From assembly GCA_964450755.1 (NCBI GenBank), contig CAYVDJ010000118.1:1-60050 (forward strand): DNA of 60,050 bases. Direction: 5' to 3'. Under the pieces are notes generated by a model. That model did not search any database. It saw nothing but the letters and a program-made list of their open reading frames with translations, and was not told the DNA's origin. Made by a program: the position numbers and the translations under genes. Below, piece after piece: positions 50,628 through 59,810 of this stretch. The DNA comes from JAADDG01 sp964450755 (lineage in GTDB: Bacteria > Campylobacterota > Campylobacteria > Campylobacterales > JAADDG01). How positions within the stretch are numbered: the first letter of the stretch is position 1; each line of letters opens with the position of its first letter.

Positions 50628-51074
50628 TCAAGACAACATCTCTTTGACGATGGTATTAATCCTTCTTCCCTCAGCGGCACCGGCTGTTTTTTTGATAACT
50701 GCTCCCATGACTTTTCCCATATCTTTCATGGAAGAGGCACCTGTATCTTCTATGACACTTTTTACTATCTCTTTTAGCTCTTCATCATCCAACTGTTTTG
50801 GCAGATAGGATTTCAAAAATTCAGCTTCTTTTGTCTCTTTTTCATAGAGATCTTCTCTTTGCGCCTCTTTGTACTGTTTTGCGGCATCTTCTCTTTGTTT
50901 TACAGATTTTTGGATAAGCTTTTGGATATCTTCATCGCTTAACTCTCTTCTTTCATCAACTTCCACCTGTTTAAGCGCACTCATCAAAAAACGGATCACA
51001 TCTCTTTTAAAAATATCTTTGGCTTTCATGGCCTCTTTTAGATCATTTTTCAACTGTTCTTTTAAATTACTCAT
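50628..51074 (-). CDS. GatB/YqeY domain-containing protein
   Basis: A 148-residue stand-alone version of the tRNA-binding tail domain of GatB. LKEQLKNDLKEAMKAKD, RDVIRFLMSALKQVEVDER and DMGKVMGAVIKKTAGAAEGRRINTIVKEML match the family over its full length. It may affect tRNA-dependent amidation or be an independent RNA-binding protein; the role is not established. It is divergent from flgH; the flgH sigma-54 promoter begins only 13 bases from its start. Confidence 0.9.
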   Translation of the reverse strand: MSNLKEQLKNDLKEAMKAKDIFKRDVIRFLMSALKQVEVDERRELSDEDIQKLIQKSVKQREDAAKQYKEAQREDLYEKETKEAEFLKSYLPKQLDDEELKEIVKSVIEDTGASSMKDMGKVMGAVIKKTAGAAEGRRINTIVKEMLS

Positions 51075-51086
51075 TTTTTCTCCCTT

Positions 51087-51104
51087 TTGGAACTTTATTT
51101 GCTT
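51087..51104 (+). promoter_or_regulatory. Sigma-54 (RpoN) promoter of flgH
   Basis: TTGGAACTTTATTTGCTT matches TTGGAACRNNNNTTGCTT at every defined position except the R, with GG and GC 12 bases apart. It lies 37 bases before the flgH ATG, the same layout as before flgI. Confidence 0.85.
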
Positions 51105-51140
51105 GTAATTTTATTACAATTGACTTTAAACGGAGTAAAA

Positions 51141-51857
51141 ATGAAAAAACTTTTTTCAATTATAATGATAAATTCCATGATATTTCTCTTTCTGGGTTGT
51201 TCCGTGCATCCTGTTGATCCCGTGATCGATATGAAACCTCCAAAGTATGTAGAACAGATTCCTCCCCGCATAAACAATAAAATACTCAATAACGAGGGAA
51301 GCCTTTTTGGCAAAGGAGACAACCCTCTCTTTTCTGACAGAACAGCCATGCACATAAACGATATCGTAACGGTTGTTATCAATGAAAATATCGCCCAGTC
51401 CTCCACCGGCAAGAAGAAACTGCAAAAAAACAACAACAACCAGTTGGGAGGCGGTTTGATGACTCCAAATTCCGGTGGTATAGCAAGTTCCATAGCAAAT
51501 ACAATCAACAGCGCTGCAAATATCGGCTTTAAAAGCAATTCAAGCAATATTTTTTCATCTTCGGGAGTTAATACCAGAAACGAAAAATTCACTACAACAA
51601 TAACTGCAAGAGTTATCAAGATACTTGGTAACGGAAACTATTTTATCGCAGGAAGCAGAGAACTTTTGGTAAACGGCAACAAACAGATCATCAAATTAAG
51701 CGGAGTCATAAGACCCTACGATATAGATCAAAAAAATACGATAGATTCAAAATATATAGCCGATGCGAAGATTTTATATCAGACAGAGGGAGATATCGAC
51801 GCTTCCACCACAAAACCATGGGGAGCGAAATTTATAGAAGCTGTTTCACCTTTTTAA
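51141..51857 (+). CDS. flgH: Flagellar L-ring protein FlgH
   Basis: An outer-membrane lipoprotein that forms the L-ring around the rod. The lipobox LFLGCS lies at about residues 16-21. SLFGKGDNPLFSDRTAMHINDIVTVVI and the C-terminal ANGNYFIAGSREL-like region (here GNGNYFIAGSRELLVNGNKQIIKLSG), then GVIRPYDI and ADAKILYQTEGDID, are the family hallmarks. I take the ATG at 51141 with GGAG 6 bases upstream; an earlier in-frame ATG would extend over the sigma-54 promoter. It stands alone, which is usual for this phylum. Confidence 0.95.
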   Translation: MKKLFSIIMINSMIFLFLGCSVHPVDPVIDMKPPKYVEQIPPRINNKILNNEGSLFGKGDNPLFSDRTAMHINDIVTVVINENIAQSSTGKKKLQKNNNNQLGGGLMTPNSGGIASSIANTINSAANIGFKSNSSNIFSSSGVNTRNEKFTTTITARVIKILGNGNYFIAGSRELLVNGNKQIIKLSGVIRPYDIDQKNTIDSKYIADAKILYQTEGDIDASTTKPWGAKFIEAVSPF

Positions 51858-51885
51858 AAGCGGTGCAAAATACACCGCTTTTTTT
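51856..51885. terminator. Bidirectional terminator between flgH and hpf
   Basis: AAAAGCGGTG (51856-51865) and CACCGCTTTT (51873-51882) pair perfectly around a 7-base loop, with a T run after it on the plus strand and TTTT followed by further T on the minus strand. It separates convergent flgH and hpf. Confidence 0.9.
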
Positions 51886-52414
51886 AATATAAACCGTATT
51901 TGTTATCGCCTCTTTTGTAAAGAACGCGAAGTTTGTTGTCAGTATCGTTGAAAACCAGAAATTGTCTGCTGTCACTTTTTAAAATCTCCAAAGCCTCTTC
52001 TATATCCAAAGGTTTATAGAGATCCAACTCCATAGGGATTATCTCATCCACTTCATTATCAAAAGATTGTACAGAGAGTGTACCTTCTGTTAAAACTTCA
52101 GGTTTTACATGTTTTTTATCTTTTATCTTGTCATGATGTCTTCTTAGAACTTTTTTGGCTCTTTCAACTGCCAAATCGATAGCGGCATAAACATCTTTGT
52201 CTTTTTGTCTGATAACAACACTGTTTTTTTGCGGAAGATGGATAGTAAATTCTATACTGTATCCTTTTTTCCCGTTTTTTTCATCGGCAGATACTATAAC
52301 TTTGGTAGATATAATATCAAGATTATATTTTTTCAAAGACTCTACGGCACTTTCTATATAAGATTTGATAGAATCGGTAAGTTCAAACTGTCTTCCGACT
52401 AAACTTAAGTTCAT
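51884..52414 (-). CDS. hpf: Ribosome hibernation promoting factor, long form
   Basis: A 176-residue HPF of the long type, which joins ribosomes into 100S dimers. The N-terminal domain has NLSLVGRQFELTDSIKSYIES and AIDLAVERAKKVLRRHHDK; the C-terminal dimerisation domain has PMELDLYKPLDIEEALEIL and FLVFNDTDNKLRVLYKRGDNKYGL. Two tandem ATGs exist; I take the second, 6 bases after AAAGGA. It is between flgH and the subtilase gene and needs no partner. Confidence 0.94.
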   Translation of the reverse strand: MNLSLVGRQFELTDSIKSYIESAVESLKKYNLDIISTKVIVSADEKNGKKGYSIEFTIHLPQKNSVVIRQKDKDVYAAIDLAVERAKKVLRRHHDKIKDKKHVKPEVLTEGTLSVQSFDNEVDEIIPMELDLYKPLDIEEALEILKSDSRQFLVFNDTDNKLRVLYKRGDNKYGLY

Positions 52415-52499
52415 CATATATCCTTTCGGTTTGATTTTATATACATAAATATATCAAAAATTCTCTTAAAATGTTGTTATGAAAAAACCTGAAGCCTTT

Positions 52500-54635
52500 C
52501 TATCTGGTAATATTATAAGAAGAGGCTATGTTGGAAAACTCTTTTGAATCTATAAATTCTTCTATCAAATCGTTGTGGGTCATATCATTTTTCAGTTTGT
52601 CTTCCCAGTATGAACGACCCTGTTTTTCGGGTTCTCTGTTCAATAAAGTTCTGTATGCAACATCTATAAACGATTTGTCATCAAGATTTTTGTTTAAAAA
52701 TTCCGGAGAATTAAAAAAATCTTTTGCTATATCTGAAGCGCTTTTTACTTTTTCTCTCAGTTTTTCCACCCAGTACTCTTTTCCCTGCGGATCAATCTCC
52801 CTTTTTAGAACAAATGAGTAAAATCTCTCTACAAATGCCTCCAACTGATCATCTCTGTCAAAAGGGGTGATTTTATAGTGTTCTTCGCACAGTTGTTTAA
52901 ATTCATCGGAAAATATCACACTGTTGAAAAGCTCGACTCTTGGAACATCTTTGTTCTGTATCTGATCAAGCCAATAAGCAAGTCCCTGGGGTTCTACATC
53001 TCTGTTTAAAAGAGCTTTGTAAATGCTTTTTATAAAATCCTCATCACTGATATCACTCTTTTTTATTTCATCACTGTTCAAAAAGAAAAATTTTGCCACA
53101 TAAGCGGCTGTTTTTCCGTTTTTCAGCTGATTTACCCAATAGTCAAAACCCTCTTTGTCATAATCTCTTTGGAAGAGGTATTTATAAAGCGTCCATATAT
53201 ATTCATCTTTTGGCTCTTCAAAAGTCGGAGGAGCGGTTTCGTTATTATCTCCCTGTGCAGCCAGAACAGCTTTGTAGGCATTGACTCTTCCATATCCGTA
53301 GTGATCGTTTCTGCCGTTGATATAGGACATATTTCCTATTTTATCGGCACTTTTTTCCAGGATTTCTATCACCTCTTTGGCACTCAGATTTGGATTTGCA
53401 CCAAAAACCAAAGCCGCTACTCCGGCAACGATGGGAGCTGAAGCGGAAGTACCGGCAAAATCAAAAGTATAGTTGTATCCGTTATAGCCTTTTGCTCCTG
53501 TTACATCTGTTGTAACTATCGTTCCGTATTCGGATCCCGGAGCCAAGATATCCAGACTTTTGCCAAAATTGCTGTAACTTGTTACAAGATCCTCTTCGCT
53601 TGAAGCACCGACTGAAAGAACATAGGGAGATTCGGATTCATCCTGATAGTACGGAGAGTCAAGATTGTATCCGTCATTGCCGGAGGCAAATATGATCAAA
53701 ACGCCTTTGCCTCCCCTCCCTTTAGTATAAAGATTTTTAAAAGTTCTGTTGAGGGCATCATCAAGACTGTATGTTCCCCAACTGTTTGAGATAACACTCA
53801 CCCCCTGCGAATCCAGCCAGTTAAATGCTTTTATGCTGTCGGAGATATAAGGTCCGTCTTTTACCGCATAAAGTTTTGCTTTGGGTGCAACACCCACACT
53901 CCCTTTTGAGTTTTCAGCCGCCACTATCAGTCCAGAACAAGAAGTTCCGTGCCAGTCGCCGTTATAATCCCCCGCCTGTGCCGTAGGAGATGGGTCATCC
54001 GTACCGTAATCGGCATAGTTTTTGTATCCTGCGATATTTTGCTTTAAATCTTCGTGATTTATATCTATCGCATCATCTATGATACCTACTTTTACCCCTT
54101 CACCTTTTGTAATCTTCCATGCATCTTCCACTTTGATATCGGCATCTCTTTTATATAAAACTCCATTCTTTTCACCACCTTTGTTTTTCAAATGCCATGC
54201 TGAAGAAAAGAGAGGGTCAAGGGTTCTTTTTCTTTTTTGTTTGATAAAATCAGGATGAGAGAAATCAACACCTTTTATTTTATATATTTCGTTTGATATA
54301 TCAAGAGTTTTCATTCTGTCGGGAGTTTGAAAAACATAGATATTATTACCAAGCTCTTCTATCATTTTCAGATGATATCTGTTTAAAAGAGTCTCTTTTA
54401 AACTCTCATCTTTTAAACCTACTATTATTCGGTTGGAGATACCTACCAAATCATTGTTTTGTGTTCTGTAGTATATCGCTTTTATATTTTTTGCGTTTTT
54501 TGGTATAAAGTTTTTTACTTCATATCTTGAAAATTTAGCTATCAGAGGCTGTTTATGACCGCCACTGTAGTAAAAAAGCTCTTGGGAAAAAACCGAAGAT
54601 ATCACGAAGAACATCAAGAGCAATATTTTTTTCAT
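52500..54635 (-). CDS. Exported subtilisin-family (S8) protease with C-terminal DUF4214 cassette
   Basis: A 711-residue exported serine protease. Signal peptide (KKILLLMFFVISSVFS) and a propeptide-like region (about 25-135) precede the catalytic domain. Catalytic Asp is in VGIIDDAIDINHEDL (about 187), His in DWHGTSCSG (about 229), the oxyanion Asn in SGNDG (about 320) and Ser in GTSASAP (about 397), all intact. Two DUF4214 units end the protein (about 477-711). The protease domain probably acts on surface or extracellular protein. It lies 126 bases downstream of the LVIVD-DUF4214 gene in the same orientation. RBS AAGGA. Confidence 0.88.
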   Translation of the reverse strand: MKKILLLMFFVISSVFSQELFYYSGGHKQPLIAKFSRYEVKNFIPKNAKNIKAIYYRTQNNDLVGISNRIIVGLKDESLKETLLNRYHLKMIEELGNNIYVFQTPDRMKTLDISNEIYKIKGVDFSHPDFIKQKRKRTLDPLFSSAWHLKNKGGEKNGVLYKRDADIKVEDAWKITKGEGVKVGIIDDAIDINHEDLKQNIAGYKNYADYGTDDPSPTAQAGDYNGDWHGTSCSGLIVAAENSKGSVGVAPKAKLYAVKDGPYISDSIKAFNWLDSQGVSVISNSWGTYSLDDALNRTFKNLYTKGRGGKGVLIIFASGNDGYNLDSPYYQDESESPYVLSVGASSEEDLVTSYSNFGKSLDILAPGSEYGTIVTTDVTGAKGYNGYNYTFDFAGTSASAPIVAGVAALVFGANPNLSAKEVIEILEKSADKIGNMSYINGRNDHYGYGRVNAYKAVLAAQGDNNETAPPTFEEPKDEYIWTLYKYLFQRDYDKEGFDYWVNQLKNGKTAAYVAKFFFLNSDEIKKSDISDEDFIKSIYKALLNRDVEPQGLAYWLDQIQNKDVPRVELFNSVIFSDEFKQLCEEHYKITPFDRDDQLEAFVERFYSFVLKREIDPQGKEYWVEKLREKVKSASDIAKDFFNSPEFLNKNLDDKSFIDVAYRTLLNREPEKQGRSYWEDKLKNDMTHNDLIEEFIDSKEFSNIASSYNITR

Positions 54636-54761
54636 AAAATAATCCTTTTTATCTTAAAATAATTTTTACCGGATAGATTGTAATATAATATATCGTAATT
54701 AATATAAAAGTTTAATAAAATGAAAATTATTTTATCATTTGAGGAAAAGTGGCAAATAAGA

Positions 54762-57332
54762 TTACTTATTTGCCACTCCGTATTCATAAGAAAGGTTTTG
54801 AAATTCTTCTGAAGATACAAATTCTTTTACCATATCAAGTCTGCCGTGAGTTTTCAAAAAATCTCTCCAATAGCTTTTGCCGCCCTCATCAGCTTCCCTG
54901 TCCATCAATGCCCTGTAGGCAATATCTATAAATTCCGCATCCGATAGATGTCTGTCTATAAATTCTTTGGAGCCGAAAAATTCCATCGCGATATCCTGAG
55001 CCGTTTTTTCACCGCTTTTTAATTTTCCTGCCCAAAAATTGACTCCTTCAAGATCGGCATTTCTGTCAAGAACCAAAAGATACATTCTGTTTAAAAAGGC
55101 TCTGAGAGCATCATCTTTTGAATAAGCTTTAATATTATATTTTAAAGCCAAACTTTTAAATTCATCAGACATAATAAATTTATAAAAAATGATATCTCTT
55201 GGAATCCCTTTGTCATCAATCATCGATTTCCAGTATAAAAGTCCCTCGTTATCGGCTGTTCTGTCCAAAAGAGTTTCATAAGTTCTTTGCAAAAACTCAT
55301 CTGTTGAGAGGTGAAATCCTCTAAACTCGGCACTTTGAAAGAAAACTTCCGCCACCGACGCTGCACTGTCGTCATTTAAGAGTCTTTGCAGATAATAGTT
55401 CAATCCCTCCTCATCATAGTCTCTTTTCAAAAGTTTTGTATAGAGTCTTTTTATAAAATCTTCTATCTGTTTGGCAAAACTCATCTTGTATATATCTATC
55501 CCGTAACCGTCATCACAACTGATGATATAATCTCTAATAACACTTACATCTTCTACGCTTTTGTTTGCGGCAAAATGTTTAAAAAGAGATGGATGCTCTT
55601 TGTCGGAAATATCAACTATCGCAAAACCGAAATCTTTATATGCCAAATAGGCATAACTGTTTTTTACATCGACTCCCGTGGCATGATCCGCCGAAGTGCT
55701 GCTGTTTAGATCAAACACTGAACTGAGTTTTGGATCGTTTGGATTTTTGGTATCTACTATCTGCAAACCTATCGAAAAATTTGCGATATAGGTATAATCC
55801 CCGCTGTTTACGACATCCATCGCATAACCGCTTGTGTCTGTATCATAAGTTCCTGTTTTTACCGGATTTTTTGGATCTGAAATATCTATCACACAAAGAG
55901 TATCATTATAGTCAGCCAGATAGGCATAGTTGTCTTTGACATAAACGCCCATCGCATAGGCTTCTGTGGGAGTGTTTGCTGTGATTGACGGATTTTTGGG
56001 ATCTTTTATATCCACTGTCTGCAAACCTTTGGATCTGTCTGCGATATAGACATAGTCTCCTTTCACTTTGACATCATAAGCTCTTCCCTCTGTTATGAGA
56101 GTCGAGATCATTTTGGGATTTTGTTTATCCGAGATATCAACTATATGAAGTCCCTGACAAAAGTCTGTTATATAGACATACTTCTCATCTTTACTGACAT
56201 CTATTGATTCGGCTATACATCCAAGCTCAATATTTCCTGTTACTTTCAAAGAGGAGGTATCGGAAAAATCAACGATATCCAAACCGCCGTAAACATCTGC
56301 GATATAGATGGTATCTCCCTTTGCCACCGCTTTTTTGGGATGAAAAACGCACTCATGTGAACCTGCTCTTTTTGCATGAAATTTATCGCTCACATCTATA
56401 ACCTGAATACCCGTATCTTTATTGGCTATATAGACAAGATCTCCCTCTCTTGCCATTGCTACTGCTTCGCCCAACTGTTTGTATTCCGAAGCCAGATGAA
56501 TATTGTCGGGTGTTATAACATTTGCTACTTTAAGACCTGTTGTTTTATCCAGGATATAAGAGGTTTTGCCGTCACTTGAAATATCTATATCCATCGCATG
56601 ACAGTAATGACTAGGTCCGTCACAGTCAAAAAGCAAAGAGGGATTGGAAGGATCGCTTATATCTATCACTCTAAATCCGGCCGCTCCATAGGAGATATAG
56701 GCTTCATTATTGACAACAGCTATTTTGTCAGCGGTTGAGTTTGACTCATAACTTCCTATCTCTGTTATAGCTCCGGAATGGGCTATCTGCAAAACAACCA
56801 GACCGTTCTCACCGTCTGCAATATAAGCTTTGTCATCTCTTACCTTGACATCTTCACTGACTCCCGATGTTGTAAAAGATGTTACAACATTGGGCGAAGT
56901 TTTGTCATATATATCGATAACTTTCAATCCCTCACCGTCAACAGCATAGATATAGCTCTCTTTTACATCCATCCCTTTTATCTCTTTGTCCGAAGCCAAA
57001 AAGGATAACTGCTTAGGAGAGGTGATATCTGATACATCCCATATATAAAGTCCCTTTTTGCCTCCTATATACAAAGTTTTTCCGTCGCTGTAGATAGAAT
57101 TAACTTCATCATTTAAAGAAAAAACACTTTTTTGCTTCATATCTTTTGGATCTGAAGCATCAAAGACCACTATTCCCCTGTTGGAAGCGCCGTAAACTAT
57201 ATGATTTTTTACCGCAACTTCATAAAAAGACTCATTTAAAGTCCCTACTTTCTGCACTTTAAAGTCTTCTGCAAAAAGGTTTGAGAAAAGAAGAAATAAT
57301 ATTAAATATAAAATATTATTTAACTTATACAT
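54762..57332 (-). CDS. Exported LVIVD-repeat beta-propeller protein with C-terminal DUF4214 cassette
   Basis: An 856-residue exported protein. The signal peptide (NNILYLILFLLFSNLFA) is followed by about a dozen or more LVIVD repeats of 40-45 residues (about 25-610), each with a Asp-Ile-Ser-Asp..Pro motif (for example VIDISDPKNPV) and aromatic AYIA/VYIAD strands. They should form one or two beta-propellers. Two DUF4214 units end the protein (about 618-856). A binding or scaffold role is likely, not catalysis. It is upstream of the subtilase gene, which has the same tail. RBS AAAGGA 6 bases before the ATG. Confidence 0.85.
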   Translation of the reverse strand: MYKLNNILYLILFLLFSNLFAEDFKVQKVGTLNESFYEVAVKNHIVYGASNRGIVVFDASDPKDMKQKSVFSLNDEVNSIYSDGKTLYIGGKKGLYIWDVSDITSPKQLSFLASDKEIKGMDVKESYIYAVDGEGLKVIDIYDKTSPNVVTSFTTSGVSEDVKVRDDKAYIADGENGLVVLQIAHSGAITEIGSYESNSTADKIAVVNNEAYISYGAAGFRVIDISDPSNPSLLFDCDGPSHYCHAMDIDISSDGKTSYILDKTTGLKVANVITPDNIHLASEYKQLGEAVAMAREGDLVYIANKDTGIQVIDVSDKFHAKRAGSHECVFHPKKAVAKGDTIYIADVYGGLDIVDFSDTSSLKVTGNIELGCIAESIDVSKDEKYVYITDFCQGLHIVDISDKQNPKMISTLITEGRAYDVKVKGDYVYIADRSKGLQTVDIKDPKNPSITANTPTEAYAMGVYVKDNYAYLADYNDTLCVIDISDPKNPVKTGTYDTDTSGYAMDVVNSGDYTYIANFSIGLQIVDTKNPNDPKLSSVFDLNSSTSADHATGVDVKNSYAYLAYKDFGFAIVDISDKEHPSLFKHFAANKSVEDVSVIRDYIISCDDGYGIDIYKMSFAKQIEDFIKRLYTKLLKRDYDEEGLNYYLQRLLNDDSAASVAEVFFQSAEFRGFHLSTDEFLQRTYETLLDRTADNEGLLYWKSMIDDKGIPRDIIFYKFIMSDEFKSLALKYNIKAYSKDDALRAFLNRMYLLVLDRNADLEGVNFWAGKLKSGEKTAQDIAMEFFGSKEFIDRHLSDAEFIDIAYRALMDREADEGGKSYWRDFLKTHGRLDMVKEFVSSEEFQNLSYEYGVANK

Positions 57333-57387
57333 TAACTATCCTTTCTAAAGTTTAGATTCAAGGTATTATATAATAAAGAATATTATT

Positions 57388-57414
57388 TAAATATTAAAAA
57401 AAATGAACCGATAT
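57388..57414 (+). promoter_or_regulatory. Sigma-28-like promoter upstream of corA
   Basis: TAAATATT (57388-57395), an 11-base spacer and ACCGATAT (57407-57414) match the FliA pattern TAAAGTTT-N11-GCCGATAA in spacing and core. It lies 50 bases before the corA start. The region is very AT-rich, so chance is possible. Confidence 0.35.
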
Positions 57415-57464
57415 ATATCAATATTTATGATAATATTATCTTTATATTATCCAAAAGGCTGTTT

Positions 57465-58400
57465 GTGTATATCTTTTCCGACAAACTCTACAGAAAAAAT
57501 GAGATCAGATTGGACGATGAACAAAACCGTATAGTTTTCAGCAGGATTTATAATGAAGAGATAATAGAGTGGATGACTCAAAACGGTTTTCCCGAAACCT
57601 TCATAGAGGATATTCAAAATGAAGATCAAAGTGTTACATACGAAGAAAACGAAAATATCAAACTTCTGATTTTAAAATATTTTATTCCGGAAGAGGAGAG
57701 CGAACTTTTATACAAAGATGTCAATATAGCTATTATTTTTATCAAAAACAGATTGATATTTCTGACAAAAGAGGAAAAAATCATAAAAGACATCGTCTCA
57801 AAACTCTACAAAAGATATAAACCAACCGACAGAATCGAATATAATCTCTATAATATTTTAGATATCCTGATAGACAGCACAATGGCAATTATCGACTATA
57901 TCGATATAAAACTAGAAGAGATAGAAGATGATATCTTCAATGAAAACCTTGATGAGGAGGAAGTACAAAAAGCACTCTATTTTGCCAGAAGAAGTTTGAA
58001 TAAAATCGCTAAACTATCTATCCAGGAAAACGATATTGTAAACAAGATGTACAATCATTTGCCGACTGTAACGAGAAAAAAACTGAGATATGAATTTATA
58101 GATCTAAAAGAGCATTTGACATTTTTGATAAATGAGTCAAAAACCTATCTTGACAGAACAGGTTATTTGCAAAATCTTTTGATGGGTTTCCTCTCAAACA
58201 GAATGAATCAGGCTATGCAGAGACTAGCGGCCATATCTTTGATATTTTTACCTCTTACATTTATCGTCGGAAATTACGGAATGAATTTTAAATATATGCC
58301 TGAACTTGAATGGAAATACGGATATGAAATAACATGGATACTGAATATCGCCATTGCATATTTTATATACAAGTGGCTGAAAAAACAAAAATGGATATAG
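57465..58400 (+). CDS. corA: CorA-family divalent cation transporter
   Basis: A 311-residue inner-membrane channel for Mg2+ (or Co2+/Ni2+). Long N-terminal cytosolic domain, extended helix (about residues 130-245), and two C-terminal membrane helices with the GMN selectivity motif in GNYGMNFKYMPEL (about 271-283) and a basic KWLKKQKW end. The frame opens with GTG at 57465; no better ATG is seen. The DASS carrier gene follows after 10 bases and is probably co-transcribed. Confidence 0.93.
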   Translation: MYIFSDKLYRKNEIRLDDEQNRIVFSRIYNEEIIEWMTQNGFPETFIEDIQNEDQSVTYEENENIKLLILKYFIPEEESELLYKDVNIAIIFIKNRLIFLTKEEKIIKDIVSKLYKRYKPTDRIEYNLYNILDILIDSTMAIIDYIDIKLEEIEDDIFNENLDEEEVQKALYFARRSLNKIAKLSIQENDIVNKMYNHLPTVTRKKLRYEFIDLKEHLTFLINESKTYLDRTGYLQNLLMGFLSNRMNQAMQRLAAISLIFLPLTFIVGNYGMNFKYMPELEWKYGYEITWILNIAIAYFIYKWLKKQKWI

Positions 58401-58410
58401 GAGAATGATG

Positions 58411-59760
58411 ATGAAATCAAATATTTACAAGATTTTGGTTGCTGTTGTTATAGCATTGATATTTTTTGCAATATCTCTGCCCTTTTTTACCCAAAAACAG
58501 AGTTTTCTGATAGGACTTGTAGCTTTTATGGTAACTTTGTGGACAAATGAAGCGATCTCTCTTGGAGTTGTCTCCCTTTTTCCGATAGTCCTGTTTCCGG
58601 CATTTGATATTTTGAGTACAAATGCCACTTCTATAAACTACTCAAAATCGATCATATTTCTCTTTTTGGGAGGATTTTTACTTGCCATAGCGGTTGAAAA
58701 AACAGATCTGCATAAATTTATGGCAGATAAAATACTATCCGTTTTTCCTCCGACACCAAGAGGAATCATCTTTTCTCTTTTGATAACTTCGGCAGTTTTG
58801 AGTTCTTTTCTTTCAAATACGACAACCGCTCTGCTTTTGTTGCCTGTGGCAATGTTTTTGAGTGATGATTCCTCTTTGAAAATGAGATTTGTTTTGGCAA
58901 TCGCCTACGGCGCAAGTGTGGGAGGTATCCTTACACCCATAGGCACACCACCGAATCTTATACTTTTGGGTATCATGGAAGACAAAGGTCTTTCTCTCAT
59001 ACCGTTTATACAGTGGATATGGATGATTTTGCCGTTGGCTTTTGTGATGTTGCTTTTTACGGGATTTATTCTCTCATGGGGAGTCAAAAAGATATCTGTC
59101 GGTATGGAAAAAACATCCAAAACACTGAACTTTGAACAAAAAAAGGTTGCATTTGTTCTTATAGCTCTTGTAATTTTGCTTTTTGTAAATGCGCCAATCA
59201 AACCGTTTTACAGCGGACTCGGACTGAATGAAAAAGGTATTTTACTGGGATTTGGACTTTTGATGTTTCTGCCTCCTTTTAATATACTAAAATGGGAAGA
59301 CAGTAAAAAAATTCCGTTTGAGATTATTTTCCTTTTTGGTGCCGGTTTTTCGATAGCAAAAGCCTTTTCAAAGACGGGACTTGACAAAGCGATAGCCGAC
59401 TATCTGATGCAAATCAGCGATCTTTCGCCCTTTTTACTGCTACTTGCCATAGCCGCTCTTATAACCTTTACAACCGAGATCACAAGCAATACCGCTCTGA
59501 CTGCTATGATGCTGCCGGTTATCTATTCGTTTACGACGATGGAAGGAAGCGGTATAAATACAACTCTCTTCTTACTTGTGGCAACCATCTGCGCAAGTTA
59601 TGCCTTTATGCTGCCGATAGCCACACCGCCAAATGCCATAGCCATGTCTTCGGGTGCCATCAGGATAAAAGATATGGCAAAAATAGGATTTATTTTAAAT
59701 ATAGCAGGAATATCATTTATCAGTGTGATAGCATTTTTGTTCTGGGCAAAAGTTTTATAG
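58411..59760 (+). CDS. DASS/SLC13-family anion or dicarboxylate carrier
   Basis: An inner-membrane sodium-coupled carrier of about 449 residues with around 11 membrane helices. Family signatures are the two SNT motifs in FLSNTTTALLLLPVAMF and EITSNTALTAMMLPV, each followed by a proline-rich turn (GGILTPIGTPPNLILLG; MLPIATPPNAIAMSSG). The substrate (dicarboxylate, sulfate or phosphate) cannot be read from sequence. Three ATGs are in tandem (58405, 58408, 58411); the third lies 7 bases after GGAG and is preferred. Confidence 0.9.
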   Translation: MKSNIYKILVAVVIALIFFAISLPFFTQKQSFLIGLVAFMVTLWTNEAISLGVVSLFPIVLFPAFDILSTNATSINYSKSIIFLFLGGFLLAIAVEKTDLHKFMADKILSVFPPTPRGIIFSLLITSAVLSSFLSNTTTALLLLPVAMFLSDDSSLKMRFVLAIAYGASVGGILTPIGTPPNLILLGIMEDKGLSLIPFIQWIWMILPLAFVMLLFTGFILSWGVKKISVGMEKTSKTLNFEQKKVAFVLIALVILLFVNAPIKPFYSGLGLNEKGILLGFGLLMFLPPFNILKWEDSKKIPFEIIFLFGAGFSIAKAFSKTGLDKAIADYLMQISDLSPFLLLLAIAALITFTTEITSNTALTAMMLPVIYSFTTMEGSGINTTLFLLVATICASYAFMLPIATPPNAIAMSSGAIRIKDMAKIGFILNIAGISFISVIAFLFWAKVL

Positions 59761-59772
59761 GAGAATTTAAAA

Positions 59773-59795
59773 GTCCCCATGCAAAACATGGGGAC
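59773..59795 (-). terminator. Terminator of the DUF3373 gene
   Basis: GTCCCCATG-caaaa-CATGGGGAC is a perfect 9-bp stem. On the minus strand it is followed by TTTTAAATT, so it ends transcription of the outer membrane protein gene; on the plus strand no T run follows. Confidence 0.8.
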
Positions 59796-59810
59796 AAGAG
59801 ATTTAAAAGA

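Noticed and set aside
54690..54714. TAAACTTT and TACGATAT on the minus strand before the subtilase gene, resembling a sigma-28 promoter
   Set aside because: The spacer is 9 rather than 11 bases and the region is extremely AT-rich.
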